A DNA stretch of 64,000 bases from Pterobdella sp. o SKG-2022 (GCA_964035795.1 OZ038320.1:2977896-3041895); one strand, 5' to 3'; counted from the stretch's first letter, positions 35,341 through 49,856 are shown. The notes: generated from the sequence alone by a model not told the origin. Translations and numbers: made by a program.

Positions 35341-38300
35341 ACAAACGTTGAAGGAATTCAAGGTGAGTTTTTAAAGTTATTACAGTATAACTTTGAATTT
35401 TTTTTTAAATTTAAAAAATTTTTGAATTCTTTGAATTAAAAACTTCATCAAAATTCATTGAAATAATTTAGGAAATAATTGGCGTTTTATTAGTATCCAT
35501 TAATTTTATTATTATTTTATTATAGTAATAATTGTCCACCAGCACTTAAAGTGATTGCGATAGCTGCTTTACTACGGCTATCAAATATTCCAAATCATAT
35601 TCTGATTTGCACAACATTCAAAAAGTTCCAAATTGACGATTAAAATTTTATTCGTTTGGTTTTCAGCTCAGATCTTAGAAAGGTTATAAAAGTTTTATAA
35701 TTTCAAACTTTTACAGTTATGGGCTTTCAATGCTCATACGAAATACCGTTGCAATTTTAATCCGTCAGAATAAAGAAAAATAAACTGCAAGCACTACTTG
35801 GAAATGGTAGAACCAGACGAAATAAATCTTTGGAACATCAGAAAGAATTAATCAACCACAATGGACTCTCAGGCAAACAAAATGAACACAGTCCAAAGCA
35901 GCACAGAGCTACAAAAGACAACACAGCGCTGACAAACGATCAACCAGAGACACGGTCATTAGTGAACAATCTAATTATTTAGCAGCCTGTCTTCCTATTT
36001 ATCGACAAGAGGTTCTGAAGGTTAACTCCGAAATATCATTTAATTCTCCCTCTCGTGCCTATAGATCTCACGCTGTTGTGAGCATCTCTTTTACCTTACT
36101 GCTATACAATACCCATTCTCATCATTTACTATATTTTTAAATACTTTACCTACACTTATCCTTGGGAATGTTTTCTGAAACCAATAGGAAACATTCTTTT
36201 CTTCATATATACAGACATACGAACTCTTTTTTCCCATCCCTTCACAACTTCTACTAATAACACCATTATTTTGCTCCTATAACCACCCTTCTAAAATTTC
36301 CTGCATTGTCACAACGTTCCACCATCAATATCATCACCACCACAACCACAGTATGAATAAAATCAAAATCACCATGAAGGTTTCACACACCCAACCACCT
36401 CCACCACAACCCCCCTCATCACCACCTCCACCACAACCATCTCACATATATCAAAATCACAGCCACCTCTCACCACCACCATCACCATAACCCCGTCACA
36501 ACCATTGTCCCCACCACCATCTCACCACCACTCAATCAAAACCACCACCAACCTTAAGCATGTTTTGAAGTTTCTCAATACATTGTGATGTTTTGAATGG
36601 CAGAAAAAATGAAAGTGTCAAAAAAGTGCGCCTAAATTTCATTTGTTGAAAATCAACTTTTCAAAACTGTACTACTTATTTAAAACACATATAAAAATAT
36701 CAATTTTAATAATTTCACCCTGAATATAAATTAAATTGTTTATCAACTCAATAACATGAAGCATTTTGTAAGTCCGAACTTGAATTATCAGCTTGAAAAG
36801 TGAAAAAATTGTTTGATTTACAATAGTTTTTTTAGACTAATTTATCACATCTTAATTTGTGACTATTTCTATACATAATAAATTTGTTGGTATTTGTATA
36901 TTTGAACACAGAAATCGTTAAAATGCTGGTGTATATTTTGTATTGTATCAATCTTTTAGGATCGCACCTACTGCAAATATCATAAAGATCTGTTACGCCC
37001 ACTAACGCATAGGTGACCAACGAAGTCTTCACGTATTTCTATTTTAAGCCAGCTTGGTGATCTTATCCCAAATGTGTTCATACGGAATAGAATAACAACA
37101 CAAATACAATAAAAAATTATAACCTTTTGTTTATAAGCAATTAAGCTTATAGGTAGATGCCATATTGAAAATCTTGGTTGGTTACTAGTAACATATAAAC
37201 TCGTTCATTTATCCTTCTTCTCTAATCCCCTTCCCTCTTTCCCAATAACCCTATTTCACCACCGCTACAGCCCTTCAAAAGACATTGATAACGCCATAAG
37301 CATCAGAATTAAGGGAGAACAAGGTCAACAAAATGACAAGTAGTCAGTCAAAAGTGAAAGTTGTGAAATATCCTTGCTGAATATCTTTATCAAATTAATC
37401 TTAAATTTATTATTATTATTGTTGTTAAAAGTATTATTTTGTTGGTTTTGGTATGTTTTTATTTAATATTTCTATTATTATTGCACTTTTTGGAATTATA
37501 TTTTTAAAACAATTTTTTATTTATTATGTTTAATATTAATATAAGCTTTGCAAATAATTTCTTATACATTCATTATATTATTCTAAATTTTACTTTTATA
37601 ATTTTGTTTTTATTGCTATTATGATGTTTATTACCGATAATTTGTTGATACTGATAACTCTGAATTCAAATTTTGTATTAGTTTTGTTCTACCATAATTA
37701 TCGTAGTTAAATTCTCCAATGATGTTATTCTAAATCATGTTTCAATATTTTTCCCCAACAGTTTTGTCATGCTAAACGTTAAAAACAATATGGATCATTT
37801 CGGTTGTTGTTTTCAACTTAAAGATTAGCACATTAATATTTATCTATGATCATAATTATCGATTATTTTAATGATGAAAAAACTTTCTCAAGCTTGTGAT
37901 AAAGATTTACATTTTACACGAATTCTATCACAAAACACACAACACACGATAAATAGATAAACCATGAAGAATAAAATTAAAAAACATTTTTTATGGAAAT
38001 CCTCTTTTAAACGGTAAGCAATTCAGATAAAAATGACGTTTTTGATGAAAAATGGCGAAAAACAAGATCATTAAAATGTAGCTTTTGAGCGGATATATCT
38101 TTTTTGGTATGAACTGTGATCTTACGTAAGAAGAACCATAAATAATAGAATCTAAAGCATCCAGTCAAAATTAGATTTATTATGCTTATTCATAATTTCC
38201 GTGTTTTTATATCGTTATTTATGTTTGTTTTTTTTTGTTTCGTTTTTATTTATTCATTTTGTTATTGTTTTTTTTTATTGTGGTTTTTCATTTTAAAAAG

Positions 38301-39538
38301 CTGTTATTGTTTTTTTTTATATTTATATTATTTTCTGCTGCGTTTTTTGGCTTTTTCTTTTATTTTTGTACCATCATTACCAATTTCCATTGTTATTTTT
38401 CTTTTTTTAAATCTTTTGCGATTCTCTGTTTTTCTTTCTATCGTTATGAATTTATTCATATTTTTAGTTACTCTTTTATTTTTTTTGTTTGTTTTATTTA
38501 ATGATATTATTTTTGTGCTATTATCATATAATATTTTCTGTTATTAATGTTTAGCGTGACCAAAGTTGTTTTAGCTGATAGTGCTTGTTTGTCGTCTATC
38601 ATCACTCTTTTCTATTTGTGTGTGTCTGTGTGCGTGTACGGTCGTTTTTGTGTGTGTGCTTCATTTTTTGTACGTGTGTGTATGTTTTTGTATATTGTTT
38701 GTATGTAGATATTTTTGTGTATGTATTTTTGTATTTCATTTTATGGGGTTGTGTAAGTGTGGGTTTGAGGAGTTGTTTATAAATGTGTTTTGTATTTTTT
38801 CTGTTTTCTCGTGATTATTCATGTTTGTTTAGCTTGTCTGTGTGTCTGCCTGTATGTTTTTATATCTTTTTATAAAAATAGCATTTTGCCTTTGGTTTTA
38901 TGTTTGATTTTGTATTTTTTCGATAGCAAACTCATGTATTTAATTTATGATAATTAAAATTAGTTTTTAATTACTCAACTGGTAAGTTGTTTTACTTAGA
39001 GCTCTTCCATTTAGATGGTGAATTTTTGTGGTCTTTAGGCCCATATTATTTTGTTTTATGGGTTACTGATGAAAGTCAACTAAGGTATGAGGTATTATGT
39101 AAGTAAAAGGCTTGTTAGAATAATTAATTACCTCAATAGTGTACAGTTTTTAAATCCAATTGTTTGCAGCTCAAGTTTCAAAACCGAGTATCAAAAGAAG
39201 GTATTAGTTATAAGTTATGAAGAATCATAACTTTTAATACAATTTCACAAAATACTCTCAATACTGAGGGTATTGAGCATTTTCATGCATCAAAACAACA
39301 TATTTCATTCAAAATATCAAACCTTCAAACTAATTAATCAACACTTTGTCATGCTTTCCATACAACTGTTGCAAACTAATAAAAATTAAATATTATTGTC
39401 TTATTGTTTGAGTAACACTCGTTCCATTTTTTTTTGAACAACCAAGTTTTTTTAAAATCTCTCTCTGCCTTTGTTATTCCTTAGATTTGCTCGAAACTGT
39501 AATTTGTTTAAAATTTTTGATTTCCATCTTTTAAATCT

Positions 39539-39900
39539 TTCAGAAATTTTTAATTCTTTCCAGGAACGAGGTAATAATAATGACTGATAAATACGTCCCC
39601 AAAGATAGAAACACTTGCAACATGATAACAATGGCATTAATACCGCAGTCTTCATGATGCACAAACTGTTAAAAACGCATTAAAAAACAATGAGCTAAAC
39701 TGCGGTGTTTCAGGAGTTTCGAGAACTTAATTAGCACCAAGTCGTTAATCATTGCTGTCTCTTGACAGACACATCGACTAATATGCTGTGTCCCATACAT
39801 TAGTATCCTCTTCATTAATTATCTCTCTCTCCCGCAAGCCTCACTCTATGCCCATTGAAATATACATAACTGCAGTCAACTGGTACTAATATGCATAATT
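39539..39900. promoter_or_regulatory. Enhancer-like island with POU, Sox, homeodomain and TALE words
   Basis: In order: GATAACAATGG, AACAATGAG (Sox-type), TTAATTAGC (homeodomain), CTTGACAGAC at 39761-39770 (TGACAG, Meis/TGIF type), CATTAATTATC, and TAATATGCATAATT at 39887-39900 (POU octamer-like). The density over 360 bases is high compared with the flanks. Confidence 0.4.
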
Positions 39901-40129
39901 GAAAAATAGTAGTTTTATTGCTGTTTTTGTTTATTTTTTTTTGTTTGTTTTTTTTCAGTTTTTTGTTGGTGTACCATCGCTTGTATCATTTTTTTTATTT
40001 ATCTTAAAGAATTATTTTATTCATGTCTCTCATTCATTTTTACTCGATCATTTCTTCATCAGTATTTTTCTATTTTTGTTTCTCCACCGATTTCAAGTGA
40101 ATGAAACCATTAAAAAATCTTTGACATTA

Positions 40130-40335
40130 AAAACACGGCTCGAAGAATTATTGATATATGGCACAAAATGCCGCAGCTCATGAGAGCTATATATATAAGG
40201 CTGGCGTATACCACCTCTGTCTTTCTGTTACAACAAGCAATCAACCCACGCTTTATTTATGGGTATCTTTCATGACGCAGCGATGAAATAATGTGATATA
40301 TAGCGGCATTCCGAACGCTTAGAAATGATAAGTAG
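40130..40335 (+). promoter_or_regulatory. Possible core promoter (TATATATAAGG) in the desert
   Basis: TATATATATAAGG at 40188-40200 lies in a GC-richer block (GGCTGGCGTATACCACC follows). A pyrimidine-rich initiator-like stretch, CCTCTGTCTTTCTGTT, comes 15-30 bases downstream. No coding frame follows within reach, so a non-coding RNA or a chance match is possible. Confidence 0.25.
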
Positions 40336-40371
40336 AGACCTTGTTCTTTTTAAATAGTGTGTTCCATTTCA

Positions 40372-40445
40372 ATTCTAGTGGCTCTGTTGATAGAGCGTTT
40401 AGATCATAACCACGTAGTTTATGAATCGATTCTTGGTATGGTAAC
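40372..40445 (+). other. tRNA-like sequence, second copy of the SINE-type head
   Basis: TGGCTCTGTTGATAGAGCG (A-box at 40379-40390) resembles TGGCTATGTTGGTAGAGCG at 9014. A B-box-like GAATCGATTC follows at 40423-40432. The anticodon loop could be ATCATAA (CAT), but the stems pair poorly, so it is not a working tRNA. Confidence 0.4.
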
Positions 40446-41008
40446 TAGAGAGTAAATATCTCAAAAACTGCAGCTTTTATGAAGCGTTGTTGTTAAGTGA
40501 TGGGCGTGTTAAAATGCGTTCTTACAAGATGGAATGCGTGAGGAGATGTCTGAGGTCAGTATTTGAAATCCCCTGGGTGCGTATGCATATATGGATGTGT
40601 TTGTATGTATGCCTTTTAGGGATGTGTGTGTGTCTATGTTGTATGTGCCTATAGTGAGGCTACTATTATGACTGTATCTATACATAGTATTTGTTTTCAT
40701 GTATGTTTATATGCATCGATGGATATTCAAAGAATATGCAAAGTTCATTTTGAAAAATCTTTGTTTATTATATAATAAATTTAATTTTAAACTGATTTTT
40801 TACTTTGAATTGAAAAAATACTTCATGAACGAATAAAATTGCTGAGTGATGCTATGGATCTGAAAATGGATTAAAAGGTGAATGGATATGAAAACGAGCA
40901 GATTGGTAAATGAAAGAATTGATGGATGAATGGAAAAATTCTAATAAATTTTTAAAACGAAAAGTTGAAAGATAAACGAAAGCTACTTTGATAGATGAGT
41001 ATAAGAAG

Positions 41009-41340
41009 AATGATGGATGGATGGATGGATGAAAGGATAGATAGATGGATGGATGGATGGATGGATGGATGGATGGATGGATGGATGGATGGATGGATGG
41101 ATGGATGGATGGATGGATGGATGGATGGATGGAAGGAAGAATGGATGGATGGATGGATGAATGGATGAATGAATGGATGGATGAATGGATGGATGGATGG
41201 ATGAATGGACGGTGGATGGATGGATGGATCGTGGATGGGAGAATGATGGATGAATGATGGATGTTGGTGGGTGAATGGATGAAAAGATGAATAGATGGGT
41301 AAATGGATAGACGGTGAAAAGATGGATGGATGATGGATGA
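41009..41340. repeat. (GGAT)n microsatellite
   Basis: A GGAT tetranucleotide array, purest at 41041-41130 and degenerate to about 41340. Looser GGAT/GAAT tracts recur at about 41480-41650 and 58510-58800. The Ile-His-Pro-Ser frames on the minus strand (40852-41346) are its translation and not a protein. Confidence 0.93.
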
Positions 41341-41649
41341 TTGCAAAATTTGAGATGTTTAAATCAAAAGGATCTTATGGGAAGAAAAATTTATTTCCAA
41401 AATTGTGTTTCTTCTAAAAATTAAGGTTAAAAATATTATAAATAAAATGTATTAAAAGATGAAACATGATGTATAGAGAGGTGGCAAGAATGAATGATGG
41501 ATGGAGGAAAAATGACAAATGTGGCAAGAACAAAGGACTTGGAAAAGTAAGTGATAAATGGGAAAAAGATGAATAGAGTTGATTAGTTGATTGGATGGAA
41601 AGACAAAGCGTTGATGATTGATGGGGTAATTGGATGACGAATAGATGAG

Positions 41650-42683
41650 ATTGTTTCAATTAGTTGCTTGAGAGGCTGGTTAGGTAGCTTGGTTCCTATT
41701 GATTATATGTCCTGTCACAGCTTGCAACTGACAGTTGTACGTGTGTGTGTCTGTAATGCTTCTGTTTTTTAAGTGTTTATGCATATGCTTTCAAAAATGC
41801 TTGAACCAGAAGGAAAATATCGTTTATCAAAGATAACCCAGACAACATCGATGCAGTCCTAGTTTATTACTTTGTCGTTTTTGTGAGTTTCTCTTATTGA
41901 ATCTGTGCTTTTGCGCCGTTTTTTTCGTTCTTTAGTGCTTCCTTTATGTCACAAGCCTCAACGTCTAGACTTTTTAGAGTTGTTTTTGTATTCTTTTTGA
42001 AGCAGTATATTTATATAAACATTTTTAGTTATGTTTCTCTCACGGCAGTTGTATTTTTATAATCACACTACTTTAATTCCCTATTGAAGCATAACTCGCC
42101 AAGACCCGCAATATTATGATGAAAAGCATATAAGCTTTTATTTTTTATTAATACTTCTGTATTTATAACATTATCTAGCTTGATTTATTTGTCCTTTGTA
42201 AAATTTATTGATCAATTAAAATGATTAATGATTTTTAATAAATACGCGCTCCAGAAACTATTTGACCAAATTGGCCACATCACTTTCTTCTCATGGTTTG
42301 TTTTCACTAATATGCCCTATACATCTTACTCTTTGTTTTTCTAAATTGTTTTCCAACTCATACTAAGATGATTTTATTTTTCAATCATGCGCATTTTTGA
42401 GTTTGTATATTTCTTTAAGTAGAACAATTAAAAAAGTCGACTGATATAAATTTAAAATACATCAAGGCATAGAAGCGGAATGTTTTGAAAGTTTTATTAT
42501 GAAAAATATATTTTAGTTCAATATTATTTGCCGTTTGTTGAAAATATTAAAATTTTTTTAAAAATATCTATAAAGATTTCTAAATAAAAATGTAGTTTTC
42601 ACTACTCCAAAAATGTACAATGTCCTCAAAAATCAGCGAAACCAAAAAAACGGATACATACAAACCTAATTCACACACACGCG

Positions 42684-42718
<35 letters not shown>

Positions 42719-45700
42719 TCACCTACCACACAGTGAACAGGGAACGCTTAGGCAAGTGATATTATTTTTATGGAACATTAAAGCGACTAGCAGGCGAGCA
42801 TTTGTTTTCCAATTTAAAGTGAGGCGCTATAAAAGGACGATGCATCACTGCTATGTGAACTCGCAGACGACTAACATAAAAGTCAATTCTTCTCTTTTGC
42901 TTTTTATAATTACTTTTTTACGTACAAACCTTTATAAATGGGTTTTATGAAGTTTTACGCCATTTCACCACCACTAAACCCCATCAAATGATAACTGATT
43001 AACGGGAATCGAAGCTTCCATAAACGACCATTGAAGTTTTGACAGAATAGATATAAAATGTCATTTTCTCATGTCTTGATAGCATTCGTGAAAATACGAC
43101 GTAGAAATCGTTAACGATTCAAAAATCAAATCATGTGACGTCAAATACAACGAGAAGTAACGAAGGGACGTTTCCTATGCATTTGTAAACGATTAAGAAG
43201 CTGAAATGGTTGTTTTTGTTTTAGAATGCACATCCGAGACAGGCAAGAAGTTATGGCTATTGGATGGGCTTGATTTAACAATGATACAATGGATGGCAAA
43301 ATTTAAGTTTCATTTTTTTTTGAACCGATGAGTTTTTCCATCAGAATAAATACAAAATGAACTAATATAAAAAGGATTGCTCCCAAAACTAATGTTAGAT
43401 ATAATGAAAACATCATAAATATCATTAAATTAAATAAAAATATAAAAAAAATAATAAAAAAAATAATGTGAACATTAAAGAGCTTAAATGACACACTGAC
43501 CCGATGCACTGACCTTAAATAGGTCAACATAGGCAAAGCATGATTAAGTACTGACCCAGAAGTCACAATATAGGTCAAGCTATTAATCAATCAGTTTTAG
43601 AGAGGACGCTGAGAGGATGAGGCGAGATAAGGAAGAAGGTGATGCAGGAAGTATTTCAAACTTCATCTTGTGGAATATTCTCTATTGATTTTCTTGACCG
43701 ACTTTTGACGCGAACATGCTTATGACTGGTGAAGAAGACTCTGAATTTTATCACGCGAGTATTATTTCTTACAGAGCTTCAATAAAGCTTGAGAAGAAAT
43801 AAAACTGTATATTCTGGTGTCCAGTAGAAGTTGTATAATTAAAGTTATATAGCTTGCAAGTGGCCTTCGTCGATAACAAAATACGCAGCCTTTAGTGTCC
43901 TTTGATTAAGCTTTTACGACAGACACATTGAGCTTCACAAAGAATTAAAGCTCTCTACCAAATTGGAAAAACTTAAAAGTTAATTATTTTTCGTCTTTTG
44001 ATCTTATTTTTATAAGCTTTTACGCCGAGCCCTTAAGAAAAGCATTACGTTTTTTCTTTAAAACAACGAGTAAAAATAAAGATACACCTAACACATTCTA
44101 TTTTTTAGGATTAAAACGACCCATAAAATCGAAACAATATATCAGAGCTTCCCAAAACCACAAGGTATCTCAGAGAAAAGAAAAGCCAGTAAATAGAATT
44201 CGTCATTAATATGACGTGCACGTTCTTATGACTTTTGTTGTTTGATGGATGCTTGTTTGTTGTATAGCGTGTTGGTTGATCGATGTCGTCTTCTGATGGA
44301 TCGCCCTTTCAATTGTAGCCTGTCTGTTTCCATGCTGTTTAGAAGATGCTGATTGGAGTATGTTTTTGACTGTTTGTGGGGCTTCTGTTCCTTTGCGTGT
44401 ATGTGTGTTTGGCTGTATGCGGTTGTTTATTTAATTGAATGTATCCTTGCTTGTCTGCTTTAATGCATGGTTTGTTAAGCATTGATATATGGTTGTTTAT
44501 ATGGCTGAATATATTGCTAGATATATATGCTTGTATGTATGTGGCTAAATATTCTTTTCAAGATGCTCTGAGGTAATACCTTAGGAAGTTCATGAGTTGC
44601 ATTGTATTTTATGTGGGACAGGTCTTATTGTGTGCAAGTCATTTGTTTATTTGTGAGCATGAGGGCTAGCTAGCTTCTTGTGGGGTCTTGTTAGATTTTT
44701 TTAGGGGTTTTTAAAGTTGTTGTAACCATTTTATTTTTTGTTTGATTAAGAGAAAATTGATCTCAATTATTATTTGATAGGGTGGAATGCTTAGTTTGAA
44801 AAAGTAAAAGAAGTTTTTTCTGTTTTTTGTTGCTTCTTAAAATACATAGAATTTGATAAATTTATTCATAATGTATAAAATTTTTAATTTCAAAAATTAA
44901 TTCTTAAAATTTTAAATAAAAAATTTTAAGAATTTCTCTATAAATCAACCAAAACAAGTTATTAGATAAAAAGCATCAAACCTAAAAGATAATTATAATA
45001 ATAAAAATTGATTGAACTTTTAATCAACTGATAAATAATAGATGAGTAAACTGATTGATGGCAAGCTCTAGTGCATGTCTTAAGCTTAGAGCTTATCAGT
45101 AACCATCAATCTGAGCTCACATCAGTAAGGGCTTGCTGCAAGATGTATGCATGCCAAAGCTATGTAAATAAACGAATTAAAAATGATAGATACATCCGGG
45201 CTTCGATCCTGCTTCTCTTGCGTTGAAATTTTTGAAGTTTTCTATTGATCGTCTGTGAGCATTTCATTTGTGGGTTTTTTGAAAGGTTTCATGTACTTTT
45301 TAATATATATTTTTTCGTTTCTTCAAGTCGAAAACATATGTTACTGAAGTTGGAAATTTTTTTGTTGAAATGTTGTCTTGCTAACGTTGGTACACCTAAA
45401 TGAGAAATTGCCTAAAGAATGTTGAAATTATTTGACTAATTAAAAGAAATGTCTCTATTTAAGCAATTTTCAAAATATCTGTTTGTTACTAACATTAGCA
45501 TTTGTATACCCAATGTTCACAACATTTCCATAATAACAGACTTTAAAGCTGAAAAAATAATTTAAAAATCTGGTCAATTATCATTCAAACTAGTACTAGC
45601 ACTAATCTATAAACTCAACAAAATCAAAATCAAATTCAAACGAAACAATCAATAAAAAAGCTTTATATATTAAATGGCCTATTATACACTAAAAAATGGT

Positions 45701-48700
45701 TGAAGCGCCAGAATCTTAGAGGGATAGGCCTAATCCCTGTGGGTACGTGAGCTACTGCACATCTGTGACTCCAAAATACAATGGTTTCGAGGGTTATAGA
45801 TGGATTAGAAAAGTTGCGGTGATAAGTGAAAATGTGTAATGTTTAAACAATTTTCTGTTCAATAAATTTAATTATATATCAGAAATATTTGTGAGAGTAT
45901 TCACTGTTGTAATTAGCGTTCCTTCTTAAAATAGAACAATTTATACGTGGTAGAAGTTGCCATTCCAAATGAAAAAGCAAGAACAATAAAAAAAAGAATA
46001 AAATAAATAAAAATAGAAGATATATAGCACAAAGAAAAAGTACTGTGAAATAATAGCTGGAAATATCTCAAGCTTTGCGTAAATGACCACAACCAAGCGT
46101 TATTGATAGCTGAAGCGAAGAAGGGTATTTGTTAGCACTGGGGTGTTAAAACTGAGTGGGAGATGCATTGCTTCCAGATGACAGTCTTTTAAGGATAAAT
46201 TTTTCAGTCCGTGATATTTAAGTTTTGTTTTGAGATTTGGTTTATTTTCTTCAGTAATTGGGAGGTTTATTTCTTTTTTGCTAAGTTTTTATGAATAATT
46301 GAACAAAAAATAAAATTAAATTTACGTTATATTTCTTTGATGAAACTGTGATCATTTTCGAAATGTTAAATAAACATTATAGATTTTTTATAAATGAATA
46401 TCTCCAGAAGAAGGTCCAAGCCAAATGCCCGTACAAGCTGCGAAAACAATTTTGACGATTAATAGAAGGTGATAAGCTACCTCATATTTACCGTTAATAT
46501 CAGTATCTCTATAATAAATCTCAAGTTACAGTTGAAACAATTTATCTCACATTGAAAAATGCTTCCTCTATGTTTTTGATAATCATTCATGGTGTACCAT
46601 TGCTTAGAAACAAATATAATACACTAGTAACAAAAATTTCAAAGATGTATTATAAATATGTCGCAGAAAAAGACACAGACAACAAATACAATAAGAGAAC
46701 AATTAAAAAGAATTATATATTTAGAAAAAAAACACCACACAAAGGTAAAAGGAATGACGGCTACCACTTATTAATAAACTCAAAACACAAAAGCAATTGT
46801 CATAAATCTAATGCTTTAAAAACCTATATAAACAATACGACATATATTAATCATGCCTTCATCATTTATTAAGGCACGCTGTTCGTCTGTCTTGGCGTTA
46901 TGAAAGGGGAACGTGAAATATGGCCCTATATTATGGTTGAATACAGGTAATAATTGCTAGTACTATTAATAAGTCACTATGTTGAAACAAGCTCCTTGTA
47001 AAAGAACCTTATTATATTTTCTACATTTCCATAGTTTTTCTTGACCATTCTAGTTAAATAAAAAACAGTTATAAGGCAATGTTAGATTGTTGGAACTGTT
47101 TTTGGCTCATTATATAGTTAAGTCATTGTAAAAATTCATCAATATTACTCTATGCTCCTTGAAAGGCATGAAAACTACCAAGTATATAAATATTAACACA
47201 ATGAAAGTTCAACACAATAAAAAAGAAACTTTCCGGCGTTGCAATTTTGAGTACAATGGAGACATATTAGAAAGCATTTGATATACGACTCAAAAGGTGG
47301 TTGTAAATTAAAGGTATATAGCTCTCAACTGCACATTTATACATATTTCAAGAAATGTTTGATGATAGGGTAGAATAAGACTAATAATCGGAAACTCTTA
47401 TGACATTAAAATGTATTTTTAAAAACTCTCACATGCTCTTTAATTATTTAACTCAAAAACTATTGATCAGTGTATTTTAAACTGATGTTTAACGATAACT
47501 GTGAATCCTAAAGCGATTATACCCCTTTATATCTATTGGAGAAAATATTAAGACAAATAAAACCAAAGACCCTCTAAAGTTCGACGACTTTCTATCCCAA
47601 GCGAGTAGGATAGGGATAATTCAAGAGGTTCTATAGATAATATAAAGTCTTTAGCGACGGTGCATTGAATTATGTTGAGCTGCGTGCCTTATAATGCTTG
47701 TGGCGCCTGTGTCAGTTCTTTCCTTTGTACCTTTTAATCGTTTCGTTTGTTTTAATCGTGCTTATTTTTATTGTGTGATGATGAAGGTTATGTACCTATA
47801 AATCTATCTGTGATGTTGTGTGGAATAGTATTGTGTAGTTTTTTTTAAATGATAAATAATAGTATTAAAAAATGTTGATAATTATAAAAAGAATAAGTTG
47901 GTATACCATTGAAACTTTTTCACCACTTTTTGACCATTTTTAAAAATTCTTTTTTGAAGAGATTTGAATTTTAATAAAATAAGTCTCTAAAACTTTTTAT
48001 TATCTTGTTATAATTTTTTAAAACATTCAAATATATTCTTTATTCTTAAAAGCATAATTTTGGCATTGATTATCGCTTTACATTTCATTCCTTCAACAAC
48101 TACATTACTTACCTCAAAAATAAATACAAGACTTTTACATTAAGTAGATAAGGTCATTTAAATAAAATATAAAGATGATGGGTTTAGATTACTTCAGCTC
48201 TGGCTGCTCATTTTGCTTCATTTCATCAGAACCACCAAACAGCACTGTTTATCGGGAAAGTCTTCAAAAGATATGAGCCAAGTATCGTTTTTTTTTCTTA
48301 CGCGTTAATTTGAGCTGTTTTCTCAAAGTTCAAATCTGTGTGTAAACTTCTGTCTATTTATTAAGATTTTTCTTCATTGAAAATCAAAAAAAAATCTTAA
48401 ATTAATTATATATTTTATGTTTAAATTATAATAAAATGATTATTAGAATTAACTGGAAACTTTTTTTCATTTTGACTTTTGACACTTGACTTGAGCATAG
48501 TTTCCAGGGTTATGGGGTGTGGAGTCGATACTTATATGGGGCGGTTTCAGAATTATGATTTTTTTCAGAGGCGATAAAAGTAACGAGATTGTGTTTTTAG
48601 GGTTTATAAAGAGTGTTATTGGCCGAGCTTCTTTAATGGAGCTTGCTCATTGGCTTTTGATGGAACTTAATTGAAAATAATAAAAAAAAAGTAATCATTG

Positions 48701-49770
48701 TAGGGGTTTTTAAACACATTCAAAACTTATAAGTTTGTACAAATTAATAGCTTCATATATAAGCTGATAATAAAAATAATTATTCAATATATACATGTTG
48801 AATGTTCAAAAACCATGTTTTAGATAGCAAGAGCCATGTTGATACACGCTAGAAATTTGGCGCTTAAAAAATTCAAACTCGAAAATCAAGGATGTGCGAG
48901 GTTTATTAAATAAATCAGTATGTAGAAAATTGTTTTAAAAAGATTTTTTAAGATTCATTTTGGTTTGAAATTGGAGTTTTATCTAATAATTTATTTATTT
49001 ATTATTGAAAAATTTTTATAAAAAAAATGGTTAAAAAAAATTTGAAGGTTAGAAATGAAATAAAGTAAAAACATACTATTGAAAAGTTAATTTGAAATAA
49101 GATATGAAAAAATTATTAAAAACAATGAATAAATGGTTAAGCATATTTTTAAAAAAAGATAGTGAATAAATGCTAATAAATATTTTGAAAATAATAACTA
49201 AAAAAACATTAAAAATAAAAAAATTATAAATTATAAATTAAAAAAGAATTGAAAAAATGGTAAAAAATTTATCAAGCATATAAAATTATATTTTAACAAT
49301 AAAATATTAAATGAAATCATTGATAAATGAATGAAAAATATAATTTCAAAACTCAAGGAATGCATTATAATGTTTGAGAAGAAAAGACATAGAAAACTCT
49401 GATAATAAATGTAAATAAAAGTTTATGACGTTCTTAACAAATAAATAAACAAAAAAACGTAAAAACAGATGACGTTTCTAATAAAAAATAATAATGGAAA
49501 AATGAAAAAATAAAAAAAAATAAAACAAAAATAATAAAAAAAAACAAAATAGATGTCATTTCCAATGAAACAAAAAAAAAGTAAAGAAATAAAAATAGGA
49601 TCGCCTGTCATATTTCATCTGTGGCATTTTGACGTCACTCAGCATAGCATGTAATTTAATAAACCCTACTGTGCGAGATGTATCTCAGTCATGTATGAGA
49701 TCTTTATAGAAATTATTGATTGATTAATACTATTGGATGAGTGATGTGAACTATTTAATTGCTGTTGAAT
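41650..49770. other. AT-rich gene-poor stretch
   Basis: No gene recognised. A (CA)n tract lies at about 42682-42714. An island at 42960-43220 carries TGACGTCA at 43136-43143 and CCATAAACGACC. A second TGACGTCA lies at 49630-49637. The Lys/Asn-rich frame at 46552-46872 begins with TTG and looks random. Confidence 0.5.
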
Positions 49771-49856
49771 ACTATAAGCTTTGTACTTAATAAAATTACC
49801 ATCAGTGTTCAAATAATTTGCATTATTTACTTTGGCTAAAGAAGATTATTATAAAC
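49771..49856 (-). repeat. Dispersed repeat, copy 3 (reversed)
   Basis: Reverse-complement copy of the element at 8545 and 29347. It ends ...CTTTGGCTAAAGAAGATTAT and starts with AAGCTTTGTACTTAATAAAA, defining the longest shared extent, about 86 bases. Confidence 0.75.

Larger units (their letters stand above)
30643..39538. other. AT-rich gene-poor stretch
   Basis: No gene recognised. 36290-36560 is a CCACCA/CACCAT-rich low-complexity tract. 38170-38820 is T-rich, and its long hydrophobic Phe-rich open frames are composition artefacts. Two GC-richer islands (34560-34760 and 35030-35340) are listed separately. Confidence 0.5.

Noticed and set aside
38182..38814. Phe/Leu-rich membrane-like frames
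   Set aside because: They come from poly-T and TG-rich low-complexity DNA in several overlapping frames.
40852..41346. Ile-His-Pro-Ser repeat protein on the minus strand
   Set aside because: It is the (GGAT)n microsatellite; the flanking frame has no recognisable domain.
46552..46872. 106-codon Lys/Asn-rich frame
   Set aside because: It starts with TTG and has the composition expected of random AT-rich DNA.
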